A stretch of 64,000 bases of DNA from Chlorokybus atmophyticus. Taxonomy: Eukaryota > Streptophyta > Chlorokybophyceae > Chlorokybales > Chlorokybaceae. A program made the position numbers and the translations under genes. A model generated the notes under the pieces. That model made no database searches and was not told the origin of the DNA. It saw only the letters and a program-made list of their open reading frames with translations. Shown in pieces: positions 34,061 through 47,056 of this stretch; position 1 is the stretch's first letter, and each line of letters opens with the position of its first letter. Location of the stretch: the NCBI GenBank assembly GCA_009103225.1, contig RHPI01003578.1, positions 126,540 to 190,539 on the forward strand, in the 5' to 3' direction.

Positions 34061-34435
34061 GACTCAATCAATGGTCGAAGTGTGGTGCTGATCTATGTGG
34101 GGGTGTTCTTGACATATGTCTTGTGGATATTTCTAGGAGTGATGTATTTGTTGATGAGGAGGAACTTGTTGCGTGATTGTATATAATTCTCATCTGTGCT
34201 GTGCATGCCTTTATTGACATCAGCATGGGTGTGACATACACCATCCATCTCAACTCGAGTTGACAGCAATGACGGATGCTATTCAACACCACTACTCTCA
34301 CCTACAATACCTGTTGTTATCATGTGTGCAGCAACAACGTGCACTACGGCGTAGATGCAAACACCATTGCCCTATGCATATGTGTGCGCATGCGCATGTG
34401 CTGATGTATGTGCACATCGACCCCATCAAACCATC

Positions 34436-34860
34436 TCACCTCAGCTTCCACAGATTGATCCTCTCTCTCAGCGCAGCGTAATCAGCTCTGTCGTGAGCCA
34501 CTCTCTCTCCTGTCCTTGTTCTTGTTGCATTTGCAGTTGTTGTCGTTGCAGTCGTGCCCATCTGTGCATGTACGCAATATGCATGCGCGCACATACGTGC
34601 GTGCACCAGCGCGCAACTTCGTGCTTACATGCACGTGCTACAGTTCACATGCACTGGCGTGCTTGAATCCAGTCCTTCTGGCGAGAATGGATGATAGCGC
34701 GCTTGTTGAACAAACACGACTGAACGCACAGCTGTGTGTTGTGGCGGCAGCAACAGCAACAGCAAAGCCCCTTTCCGGTTGGCTTCGTAGCCTTTTACTC
34801 TACTTGCCGCTTACCGTTGCGGTTGCTTCAGCAGTTTACCTCGGCTCCCGTTTGCAAACA
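34436..34860. pseudogene. rearranged fragments of the coiled-coil membrane protein gene
   Basis: 34436-34560 on the minus strand resembles the end of coiled-coil exon 2 (RADYAALRERINLWK against REENNAARERIESLE), including the same donor context. 34687-34854 on the plus strand encodes MDDSALVEQTRLNAQLCVVA, then YLPLTVAVASAVYL, matching the start of exon 2 (QTQVHSQVCIVAAA, YLPLAVAVASATYL) but in the opposite orientation. The copy has therefore been inverted internally and cannot encode the original protein. The plus-strand piece still has an ATG and an open frame of 65 residues, so expression as a small membrane peptide is not excluded. Confidence 0.7.
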
Positions 34861-35023
34861 TGCACACATACACACACATGACGTTACTCGTGTTCAACCC
34901 ACACACGCTCACGCAATTGTACTCGGGGTCTTATGCAGCGCCCAGTCCCCTCGCTATCACGCACCACACCCATAAGCTAGCGTGGCGCCTCACGCACACA
35001 CAGCGTCACACACGCACTGTCCT

Positions 35024-37955
35024 ATGATGGCAGCGCCAGCACCCCCACCCGCCTGGCAACCTTACTACTCCGACCAAGAACAACCAACCCCATGTCTCAG
35101 CCCACCTGTTGCTGTCGGCATGGACGGCGGCGGCGGCGGTGGCATGCGCGTGGTAGTCAAGCAGGGCGGGGCGGCGCCGCTGGAGGTGGCGCTGCCGCCC
35201 GCCTCGGATGGGGCGACGGTCGGGACCCTCAAGGAGCGGATACGGGAGCTGACTGGGATTCACGTGCGCAAACAGAAACTCCTGCACAAAGGTGATTGAC
35301 CGTTGTCTGTGTTAAGGTTCACACACTTGTTATGGAAGTCAGAGCGGTACGCTATCCAACTTAGCATGACTGCGTGTATACAAGCCAACAGAACTGAAGC
35401 GAGAACAGCATAAAGCAGCAGCGTATGCTGCAGTATGCTTCTATACTCGCACGTTTTGTCGTTTATGATGGTGCTGCACCAATGTTGGTTGATGCCAAGC
35501 AATCCTTGGTGTGCGTGACGGTTGTGAAAAATTGTTCAAGTGCACAACATATCAGCGTGTGTCAAGTCCTGTCTGTGTACGGGAACAATTGAACGACTCA
35601 GGGTTGCACCAAGCCACTCTGCCAACATAACATCACACTTGCAACCACAACCACATGATTGTACTATACGCTTTGGAGCTGGTCACATCAGTATGTAGCA
35701 AAGTAGTGAGAGCAGGAATGCCTAAAATGAACAAGCCACGCGTGCACGGACACTTGTAATTCGCAGGGGGCTGGCTTTGCATTGCATATTCCCTTGGCTT
35801 TTCGATCAGAGGCTTCGTCTTGTCATATCACTTCTGTTATCACTCAGCAACGTTGTTTGCAGGCAGAGTGCTGAGTGATGACAGTGAGACCCTCTCGCGC
35901 GCTGGCGTCGCTGATGGCGCCAAGATCATGCTCATCGCCCAACAACAGCCGCAGGTCTGGGAGAGGAGGGGGGGCAACAGACAGTAAACACAACCTGCAT
36001 GTATTGTGCATACGTCTGGGTAGTTGTAGTCTACAGAACAGCAATGACGCATGCATATGCGTGCGTGCGTGCGTGTGCATCCGCGCACGCACACATGTGG
36101 TGGCATGTGTGCGTGTGCGTGCACACTCGTGCATATGCTTGCATGCACTTGCGCACATGTGCGTGTGCATGCGTGGGCGCGCGCGCAGCATCTCACTGCG
36201 TGTGTAGACTGCAGGAGCCGCCTCCTCCCGCACACAACCACAACCAACATCGACAAGCACACGACAACTCGATGACGAGGAAGAAGCGGATAGGATCAGG
36301 CGCGCTTCACGCCTGGCATCCACTTCACCATCAGAGTGGACCAGGCTCGGGGGCGGGGCCATCGTGTCCCTGCGATCCGCCAACCTCAAGGTGGGCGGTA
36401 GTACTTGCATCATATGTGTTTGTTGTTGTGTTGATTGACTGTTGTGTGTGGATGGATCACACAAGTACTGCTACAACAGGAGCTGCCGGCGGGGATGTTT
36501 GAGGCGGTGGGGGAGGCAGCGCGGGTGTTGGATGCAGGGGACAATGCGCTGGAAGGCCTCCCGCCCGACATCGCCAAGCTCAAGAACCTCCAGGTGTGTA
36601 TATTTTGTGCTTGCTGTTGCTGTCATTGCGTTTTATCCTGTGTCATGTGCTTTTCTTTCTTGTCTCCACTGTGTGTGCGCTTTCACATGTTTGTAACCGT
36701 ACCACAAGTACTGCATACATGATGAGACGATTGAATAATTAGACTGTCATTTGAGAGTGAAGCAAAAATCAGACCAATGTTTGCTGTAGTGTTGCCTCGA
36801 CTTGTCCCTTTGCAGCGAGCAATAATCATCCACCCAACTGATGATGGTGTGGTGTGCAGCGCCTGAGCTTGTCCAAAAACAGCTTAGCAGATGCGGGAAT
36901 GAACTGGCCACATCTGTGCAGTTTACTTCGCTTGAGGGAGCTACTGTTAGAATTCAACAAGTAAGTGAGAGTGCCTCCGAATGCACTCACACTTACGTAA
37001 ATGTTGTATAGTGTGCATCCTGCCAACATGATCACTCACCTGCAGGCTATCGGCGGTGCCTGCCGATATCGGCCGTCTGGCGCAGATGCGGCGGCTGTCT
37101 CTGGCGCACAATCAGCTTGAAACTCTCCCCAGGGCGATATCGGACCTGCGAGCGCTTGAGCGCCTCGACGTCGCACACAACAGGCACGCAGTTGGGCTGA
37201 ATTTGGATTGCCTTTACCAGATACTGAGTTCACGCACTCTGTTGTATTGTTGGCGCGTGCCAATGACACAACACGGATGAACACGGTGTAACATGTTGCT
37301 TCAGACTGACCGAGTTGCCGGAGTCATTAGGAGACTGCGCTACTCTCATTGAGGTAAGCACTTCCCTAAAATGGCCGTTTCCACACGGATTCTACAGCAT
37401 ACCACATCACAACTTCAGCCTTGACCGCATAGCACAGCACATTGCCACACTAACATTTTTCCCCGTTTTTTCATACGCACGGCTCTGGAAAGAGAGGGAA
37501 CTGACACAACATGCAACACACACCCACGTTTTGCTCGTGCATGTGCAGTTGGATGCCAGCAGCAACAGGTTGAACGAGCTGCCGGACTCGCTCTCCCGTC
37601 TCGACAAGCTGCAGAGCCTGTTGTTAGACAACAACAACCTCACAAGCCTCCCTCCCACACTATTGGCTCGTTGCCGATCTCTCCACACGCTCTCTATGCG
37701 CGGCAATGACATGACTATAGAGAACCTGAGACAGGTGTTGGTGATCAAAATTGTGTTGTGGAGTTGTGTTTGTCATGAGCGTGTGTTATGGAGTGAATGT
37801 GTGTGTGACTATGTCAGGTGGAAGGGTGGGATGCTTTTGATGAAAGGAGAAGGATCAAGTACAGCAAGAAGATGGAATTGGGAGTGCTCATGGGTTCAGC
37901 GGGTTCGGGAGGGTTTGATGAAGGCGCGGATGCGCAAGAGTGGGAGCGATGGTGA
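35024..37955 (+). CDS. ubiquitin-like domain plus LRR protein (At2g30105 type)
   Basis: Nine exons, 35024-35291, 35863-35954, 36208-36390, 36480-36593, 36860-36960, 37046-37183, 37305-37353, 37549-37734 and 37818-37955, join in phase (422 residues from the ATG at 35024; ATGs at 35120 or 35144 are alternatives). Residues about 41-120 form a ubiquitin-like fold: MRVVVKQGGAAPLEVALP, VGTLKERIRELTG, LLHKGRVLSDDSETLSRAGV, DGAKIMLI. A charged linker leads into about eight LRRs (VSLRSANLKELP, LPPDIAKLKNLQRLSLSKN, MRRLSLAHNQLETLPRAI, LQSLLLDNNNLTSLP). The tail EGWDAFDERRRIKYSKKMEL and FDEGAD matches the distinctive C-terminus of plant LRR-plus-ubiquitin-like proteins. The plant family is largely uncharacterised; a ubiquitin-system adaptor role is inferred from the domains. 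The intron after 37183 has a GC donor. Confidence 0.9.
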
Positions 37956-38382
37956 TACAACAAGGTCTCCGCACTCCCTCGTGCAACTTGTCTGCAAGCA
38001 AATGCATGCACAGGGGATGCTGAGATGTTGGGCACATGCAAGTCGTGAGACGCGCACAACAATGCTCTTGGCGTTATCATGGTATAATCTGCCATGTACG
38101 GGCTCAGACTACACTCGCACAACAATACAAACACACCGTTCACTACTCAGTACCCTCTTCATAACAGCAGTCTAGAACGTCTCTTTGTATTGAGACCCAT
38201 AACTATGTACTGACAGCTGTATGATACAAGTCGCACCCAATCACCTGTCTCAGTGCATGTGCGTGTGTGCGCATATAAATCTGCCTTTGTGCGCGCGTAC
38301 CCCGCGCACATGAGAGCGTGTGTGTGCGTGTGCACGTAAGCACATGCAGTTGTAAGGCCTCATTTAAGGCAGTGTGTAGCGG
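37956..38382. other. intergenic between convergent genes
   Basis: 427 bp between the stops of the ubiquitin-like/LRR gene and WDR53. TG/CA-rich from 38240 to 38350; no ORF supported. Confidence 0.6.
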
Positions 38383-40446
38383 CTAGCCCGGTATACTGTA
38401 CATTGTAATGATGTTGGTGGTGCCGGCAACAAATACCGTTGCTGGAGTGGCCATGGAGCACAACCAATTGACCTGAAAACATTGGCACACAATCTGTCAG
38501 TGCAGCCACTTACCCGCCTTGAACAAGCACAGCATAAGGGTGGACTATGTTGTAGTCGTCATCGTGAAGCCGGCAGTTCACCTTGGAAGAGTGACGCACT
38601 GACCACAGCAGCCTCTTTGGCCTATCGCTACCATTGTTGGCATCCGTTGCATGCGCTGGTCGCCAGTCCCACAGCGCAACCTTCCGATCGTTCGCGCCCG
38701 ACAACAACATGTTGGCCCTCACATCAGCATGCCCACCACATGCAAAGCGAGCAAACTCCCTGTATGCGATTTTGTACGAGTCATGTAACACGTATCATCA
38801 GGTTTGGTGTGGCATTGACGTCACAACATGCACCCACGCTGCATTTGCGTGTGCGCGCACGCGTGTGCGTGACACTTACACGCATGAGACTGAGGCAGTG
38901 TGGCCACCATCATCAGAAGTGAGGACCGTTATTGGGTTCTGGCTCCCACCATCACTCCTCCTGTGTTGTGCCTGCGTTCTCCCTCTCTTCGTATCGCAGT
39001 CGTACACGGCCACGTTGCCGTCGCCTCGGGCCGCGGCAACATAGCGCACGGTGTCGGCGTCCTCACCGCTCGTGGGGCAAGCGTTGGGAACTGCGAGAGC
39101 ATGAACGAAGGGCGGGTTGCACATTGGAAGAGTGGCAGTGTTGGGGTCGCTGTTCGCAGCAGCAGCAGCCTCTTCATCTGCACATGAAGTGAGTTAAAAA
39201 CACAACACAACACCGCAAAGTACAGCACAGCATAGCATAACACAACGACATGTCACCCAACAATACAGTGCAGTATCACTCACTCACTGAGGTCCCACGT
39301 TTGCAACATGCGTCCGGAAGAGAAGTCCCAACGCACGATGCGCGCATCCAACCCGCCCGTAGTCACTGTTGTGTTGCGAGTCGCACTGTTGCCAGTTGTT
39401 ACACTCAACAACACTTACCTTAACATACGGCAACAACAAGTCACCTTCCCATGGTTTCCGAGGATGAAACTGCACACTGCTGCATATCTGCACAAGGGCG
39501 TGTGCATAATTGTGTAAATGCGTGCGCGTGTTGCGCGTGCACGTGCGTCATTGTGCGCATGTGCGCTTGATCATGCGTGTTCGTATGCGTGGGAGTGTGC
39601 ATGCATATACTTGCATGCGTGCACACACGAACATGCGTGTGTGCACGCATATGCGTAAGTACATGTAGCACAACTGAGCGGATATCGCACGTTGGTGTGG
39701 TGGCGGCGCAGAGTCTTGTGCAGTTTGCCTCCATGGACATCAATCACACGCACGTCCCCGCTATCGTCCGCGGCCGCAAGAAACCTTCCCTTGCGATCCA
39801 CGCTGATCTGATTGACCTCATCTGCGTTGTAACCAAACTCGCGCACGGCCTCACTCATCTGATGACAGAAGAGATTGATTGGAACGAGCTCTCGCACATT
39901 GATATGCCAAACACGTTTATGCATGCATCAACTTGCCTGGCGAATATCAAAGCAGTGCACCGTCGAACCCGCGGCAGCGTACAGCACGTGCTCTGAAGCT
40001 GAATTGGGTGTGTTATAAACCATGGTGATGATGTTGATGGTGGTATAAAGACAGTCACTCACTTGGGCAGAAGGCGAGCGAGGGGACGTCATTGGTGTCG
40101 TTGTCCTTGCCGTCATGGAGGAAGTGGTGTGCTGGGCGCTGAGTGCGGAGGTTAAACAGCACACCGCCAGACCCCTGCTTGGAAGCCCATCAGCAGTCAC
40201 ATGGACGACGGCGACAAGCAGAAGCAGGAGGAGGAGGAGGAGGAGGAGGACACGTACACACAACATACCCACATGCATGCACAGGCGTAGACACTAAGGC
40301 AGAAGCATGCACACCTCAGTGCCGGCGGCGAGGAGCGACGACGACGACGAGGCGGCAGTCGGGTGGGTGCAGCAGCAGAGGACGGCGGCGGCGGCCGCCC
40401 CGGCGTCCAGCCTCCCCGTGACCACCGCCGCCGCCGCCGCCGCCAT
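38383..40446 (-). CDS. WDR53: WD repeat-containing protein 53
   Basis: Nine exons, 40446-40315, 40174-40063, 39992-39937, 39858-39691, 39487-39429, 39385-39288, 39177-38880, 38759-38582 and 38472-38383, give 396 residues, all in phase. WD40 blades are visible as SGGVLFNLRT, VLYAAAGSTVHCFDIRQ, NADEVNQISVDRKGRFLAAA followed by DDSGDVRVIDVHGGKLHKTL, ICSSVQFHPRKPWEGDLLL with GGLDARIVRWDFSSGRML, CNPPFVHALAVP with YVAAARGDGNVAVYD, LLSGANDRKVALWDW, and the WDR53-typical end HSSKVNWLCSMATPATVFV then TNIITMYSI. The DDSGDVRVID and KVNWL motifs separate WDR53 from other seven-bladed propellers. WDR53 has been reported as a DDB1-CUL4 associated factor; that role here is inferred. One 43-nt intron lies between exons 5 and 6, and the intron after exon 3 has a GC donor. 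Confidence 0.9.
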
Positions 40447-40972
40447 GGGCAGGAACGCGCATACACGCGAGAGGCAGCGCAGGCAGTGCAAGGACCAAGG
40501 CCTTGAATCACAGTCAAGCTTGTGTCATGCTGGTGGCCTGTTTGATAATTGTTGTGTGAAGTGTGAAAACAAGGCTGGACTCCATTAACTGAAACAATGT
40601 TCTTCATCTTTGCACATGCAATGACAAAAAAGTACTCATGGTCGTCGCGCCATTGTTTCGCCCTTTGCCAAACTGATGCAGAGGTGAACACTTCGTTACC
40701 CCTTGTGATGAGAAGTTGCTTGCATGGTTCGGTTGTTGACTGTGTTGTGATGCTGTACCTGCGGCGTGCTCTCCAGGTAGAGTAGTTGCTCAAAACAGCA
40801 ACAAAACAGACACGCACAAACAAAAGAGTGCAGGCGTAGCAACAGTGTGGACTTGACTCTTGCACATGAATGACAGCAGGACCTCTGTTGCGCATGAATT
40901 GAGTCGCAATGCTGCACCCCATGACTGATTGCGCATCAGAGATATGCTGCAATGCCAACACAAATTGATATA
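40447..40972. other. intergenic, WDR53 upstream region
   Basis: 526 bp between the WDR53 start and the stop of the methyltransferase gene, both minus strand. No supported ORF. Confidence 0.55.
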
Positions 40973-43900
40973 TTACGTCTGTCTCCTGCAGAACACCATT
41001 ATATGAAGAGCATTACTAAACTGATACTCAACCTCCCCTTCACCTCCACAAGCACCAACACTCGCCGCTGTCGACACAACATCACCACCTTCATTGTCAA
41101 TCCCATTCGCAAGCGCATGCCGAAAAGATACGGTTTGACACTCAAAGCCAACATCTCCGGCAGCACATCGCACGGCGTGCTCATTGCCATGGCGAAAAAG
41201 GTGGCAAAGAATGAGCCTCGCGTGGGGATTGTTGGTTGTTGATATCAACGCCGCGGCAGTGCGGAAAAGCTTCGGGAGATTTGATTCAGAGTAGACGACA
41301 TCCGCACCAACAATGATATCAAAGAGTTTGATATTGATATCACTAATGTCATCCGGGTGGTCCCAGCGAAGGCGTTGTGTTTTGATGAGTTCGATTGTTG
41401 GGATTGACTCGACGTTGTGAGCGAGGTTCTTGCGCAGCAGTTCGAGCGTGTCCACATCACCATCGGTGGCGAGGACGCTCCTGGCGCCAACAGCAGAGAG
41501 CGACATGGCGCACACGCCCGCGCCACCGCAACCCAACTCAATCACGTCCCTGGTGCGATGAGAGATGACTAGCATCAGGGATGAACCAATGCACCACCGC
41601 TTCAACTTGCCACTGACTCTATTCGACTCACGCACTCATGGCAATTGTATGCATGACAAACTCCAGAGTGCGATGCACTGAATAAGTAAACAACCAAGTC
41701 CTTGCATATCATAACATCAGTGAGAGATGGGTCCTTGTAAATGTGACTGGGTGTGCGTGTGCGCGTGTGTGATTCAGCATTGCGTCCTCACTGTACTGAG
41801 AATTCAACACTGAGTCACTCAGTGAGAGCAAGTCGTACTTGTTTGCAAAGATTTGCGGATGTTTGTGAATGAATGCAGCCAGGGCGGTCGCGCCAGGCCA
41901 GAGCAGCAGGCCCGTGTTGGCTTGTGTGTGCTGGTGCTCCCCTTGCACGCACTCCACGCTGGCTACGCGCCCGCACACGCTCACTTCCACGCGCTGCACA
42001 TGTCACTCCGCTATCAAATGCGTATGTACTGTGTGCACTCATAAAACCCACCTCATACTGCGGGTCCTGTGCAAACAGACTCGCAGATGACACATCCTCA
42101 AACCGTTCGTTCACATCTGCACCAACTCTGCGGAAGACAGCTTGTATCCATCTCCTGCATTGAATATGTGGTCAAGCTCTTGCGACAGGCACAACCACGC
42201 AACTGCAACATGTGATGTGTACACACCCACAAACAACAACACAACTTTACCTGTGCATGGTGAGATTGCGGGCTCTGTTTTCCAGATCGCGCTCGTGTGT
42301 GATCATCTCGTCACAAGCAAAGCCCTCTTTCTCGAACAAGGATTGAAGAAATTCTTCAGAAAAGTAGTACGCTCGCTGCAGCGTGGACACAATGTTTATG
42401 AGGGTGGAAGGGAGAATTGATGCAGAAAGCGCAACGACACACACTGATCGGGTGCGTGCTTACTTACTGTCCCGTCACCGCGCACGTAAAAATGCTCATT
42501 GATCTTTTGCTCCTTCGCGTGAAGCCTCTCCTACGTGCACACACGCGTGTACGTACATACGTACGTAAAGCTACAACATGTATAGCAACCAATGAACAAG
42601 CCAAACCATACTTGAGCCAAGTCGCCCTCGGCATAATCACGCACAAGCACGCTCCCACCTTCCTGAACATAACACACACCAGATGAGATGTTACACACTT
42701 GGCAGCAAGGATACGACACTTATGCGCACATACCCGTGTGCACACGCACACGCACGCACATGCGCATGCGCATGCACATGCACACACTCACCTTCAGAGC
42801 ATGTCGTATGTTGCGAACAGCAGCCGGCATGCGCTCAGGTGCAATAGCAGACAGCACAAACACTGCCGTGGCAACATCAATGCTCCCCTCCGGCACGTTA
42901 TTCATAACGCACCTCTCATCGCTCGCATCCTCCAACGTGACATCACACACGAACGCACGCATGCGGGCCTCATCGTACAAACTGTTGGCACGCACGAGCC
43001 CGACAGCACGGGGGGAGAAGTCACACGCGTAGATGAAGATGTTGTTGTTGTTGTTGTTGTTGTTGTCGTTGTTGTTGTTGTTTGAGTTGTAGTATTCGAG
43101 GAGGGGGAAGACTGTGTTGCCGGCGCCGCAACCGACTTCAAGTAGAGTAAATGTGCGGTTGTTGTTGTTGATGTTGTTGTCGTTGAGCAGAAGGGCGGGG
43201 AACTCGCGGTGAAGGTAGTGGCGATCGCGGAAGAAACGCGCGTCGTGACGCTTGTAGAACAGGTCCTGAACGTGCTGATGTAAGTGTGCTGCAATAAGCG
43301 TGCCTGCAATGTGCCTGCAATGTGCATACAAGCGCGTGTGTGTATGTGTATGCGCATGCACGCATGAGCGTGTGCGTGTATATGCACTTGGAAACGTTTG
43401 TGCGCGCACATGGGCTGATTGTGCATGTGTGCGCTCTTGTGCATGCACGTGCCAGTGAGAATGAGTGACAAGTACACGATGAACTCAGCAAGTGCAGATG
43501 ATGTGCATGCGCCCACATAGCTTGGTTCACACATTGACACCTCCCTTGCCCTAGTCTCATTGCACACAACAACGAACATGCATGCAAGCAGCTCCCAATC
43601 CACTAGCTCGTGTCTTGATCAATAACTTGGTTGGCACGAACTGAAAGCAACGTGAGTGAGACTGTCCGCAACTGCTACAGCTCTGCAAGTACATGTACTC
43701 GCTACTACCTTGCAACACGCAATATCTCGTCCAAGCTGGACTATGCACATGGATTGGCTGAAGCAATCGGCCAATGTTTTCAAAGCAGGGAACTCTCTGC
43801 TTCCAAACTCCAGCAACGACCCATTGACAAGTGAGTGAGTGAGTGAGTGAGTGACTCACCCAGTTTCTGGCCGCCTCACGCTCGTACTTGGCCGCCCACC

Positions 43901-44189
43901 AGGCAGACACCCGCCCGTCGCTGTCCGGGTACAGAACCACACGCCCAGTACTCCCTCCTCCTCCGGCACCCTCCTTGTCCATCCCCTCGACCTTGTCGTC
44001 CTCCTTCTCTGCAGCCCTGCGCTCCTCCGCCATTCTCGCCGCCGCCGCCGCCGTCGCTACGGCCTCGGCCTGCGTGCAGCTTAGGCCGAAGCGGCGACAG
44101 CGGCGGCGGCGGCGGCGGAGGAGGAGGAGGAGCACGGGGAGGAGATGTTTCTGGAGGTAGTTGTTAGGCAAGCGAGGCGATGGGTGCAT
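40973..44189 (-). CDS. tRNA m3C32 methyltransferase (METTL2/6/8, TRM140 type) fused to a second methyltransferase domain
   Basis: Eight exons, 44189-43860, 43265-42792, 42662-42612, 42530-42468, 42375-42251, 42154-42052, 41993-41839 and 41549-40973, keep phase (625 residues). The start ATG (44189) precedes a basic, leucine-rich stretch. The first domain has the m3C signature: WWAAKYEREAARNWDLFYKR, ARFFRDRHYLHREFP, motif I LLEVGCGAGNTVFP, YACDFSPRAVG, VFVLSAIAPERM, GGSVLVRDYAEGDLAQ, EHFYVRGDGTRAYYFSEEF and NRARNLTMHRRWIQAVF. The second, from about 434, is a Methyltransf_16/METTL21-like domain: DVIELGCGGAGVCAMS, LATDGD, FDIIVGADVVYSE, ILCHLFRHG. Arabidopsis m3C enzymes (At2g26200 type) have the same two-domain layout. 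The first domain should methylate C32 of tRNA-Thr/Ser; the target of the second is unknown. An asparagine run (about 172-187, from a GTT repeat) sits inside the first Rossmann fold. Confidence 0.92.
43831..43858. repeat. GTGA tetranucleotide repeat at an intron donor
   Basis: About six copies of gtga directly abut the donor of the first methyltransferase intron (43859 on the minus strand reads gtgagtc from the other strand's gactcac). Length change could influence splicing. Confidence 0.8.
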
Positions 44190-44425
44190 GGAGGACAATG
44201 CTGATGACAGCGCTATTGCCGCCAATCAAGCGGCGCTTGGTGTGCATTGCTGCTAGGCTTGAAACTTGAAGCCTCAAGCAATGCAGTTTGCTGCTGTTGA
44301 GAAGTGAGGTAAGCTTGCTCCTCTCAACCAAGCGTGTGTGTGTGTGTGTGCGCACGGACGCATGCACGCCTGCATGCATGTATGCATGTGTGCTTGTGTT
44401 TGCGCACACACAATGTCAGACTCTG

Positions 44426-44428
<3 letters not shown>

Positions 44429-44473
<45 letters not shown>

Positions 44474-44474
44474 N

Positions 44475-44505
<31 letters not shown>
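44429..44505. repeat. CA microsatellite with one unresolved base
   Basis: About 38 ca units with an N at 44474, probably a collapsed or joined assembly point. Confidence 0.98.
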
Positions 44506-45905
<1,400 letters not shown>

Positions 45906-47056
45906 GCGCGCAGGAACGACCACATTGACCGCTGATGGACAGGCATATCACTTGCATGCCAATGCATGCTGATCAGCATCTGTGTAGGCGACATTGCAAA
46001 CCCAAGCGTGGATTATTGAGGCAGGACTCTCCTCTTTGCGGGCTTTTTATACTCCCCAGCTTGAATGCTGAGTTGCAGCCTTTAGCATATGCAGGCTGAA
46101 CCAAATTTCAAGCGCACATGCTGGCAAGGCGTGCATCTGTGCTGAGTGGCTCCGCACATGCTCGCTTGAAAGGAAGAGCTGTTCCTCAACCGCATGTGGG
46201 TGATGGCAAAAGGGAGAAGTTGATGTCGGTGGTGATGTCCTCAAGCCTTAACAACCTGACTCATGACGCGTGTTGGAGTCCATAATGAGGCGTGAAGGGT
46301 GAAGTCGTATGAAGCAATAGCAAGTGCAGTCAAGGTGGTCAACGCAAGCAACGGTGCTTGTGTGATCAAGCACAGCCGCCATTTGATGTGTATATCATGA
46401 TCAATGGTGTTGGGGCTGCGCGTGCACTCCAGACTGCTTCAAACAAGGCTTACGTAAACAAAGTCAATCGAAACTACGCAAGTAACAATAGCATATAGAC
46501 TGAAGGTAAGCAGCATAAAGCTCAGCTTCGTAGGCATTGTCTAGCAGCGGCTGCAGTCAGAAGAAGAGATAAAAAGGGATGCTGGCAATCTTGTCGGGCA
46601 ACTGAACTGCAGGGATTGAAAGCATGGATCATATGCCTGTTGGTTGCACTCGTAAGCCACTCATGGAACAGCTTTACCCAGTGCCTTCTGGTGACTGAAC
46701 TGTAGACAAAGACCAGCCTGAGACCCACCCGCACGTTGGGTGACAGACGCATTGCATGAACAGCTTCATGGTGTCCATATTGCTCTGCAGGTGAACGACC
46801 GAGTAAATCAAGCTGCCTTGCACGATATTGCCACGCATATAAGACTGCACATAACAGCAGCAACACTACTCTGCAGTACTGGCAAGTCCAGTGCTGCATG
46901 CACAGCATGGCGTTGAGCATCACAGTAAAAACCAGTACAAAAAAGGCGACAGAGGCGCGCACCTTATAACCAACAACGCAGTGTTTGCACTGCAAACAAT
47001 CATACAGATTTGGACTGACTGTACAGATGGGACCAACACACACCCTCGCGCCCGTG
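45906..47056. other. intergenic / 3' flank of the glycosyltransferase gene
   Basis: No domain-like coding sequence. The long minus-strand frame that covers 46522-47238 is continuous with coding sequence only by chance of frame and has cysteine-rich, unnatural composition. Confidence 0.5.

Noticed and set aside
33926-34186. Small membrane-protein frame (VVLIYVGVFLTYVLWIFLGV)
   Set aside because: It begins inside the decayed ubiquitin-like exon and has no counterpart elsewhere; more likely read-through of degenerate sequence than a gene, though not excluded.
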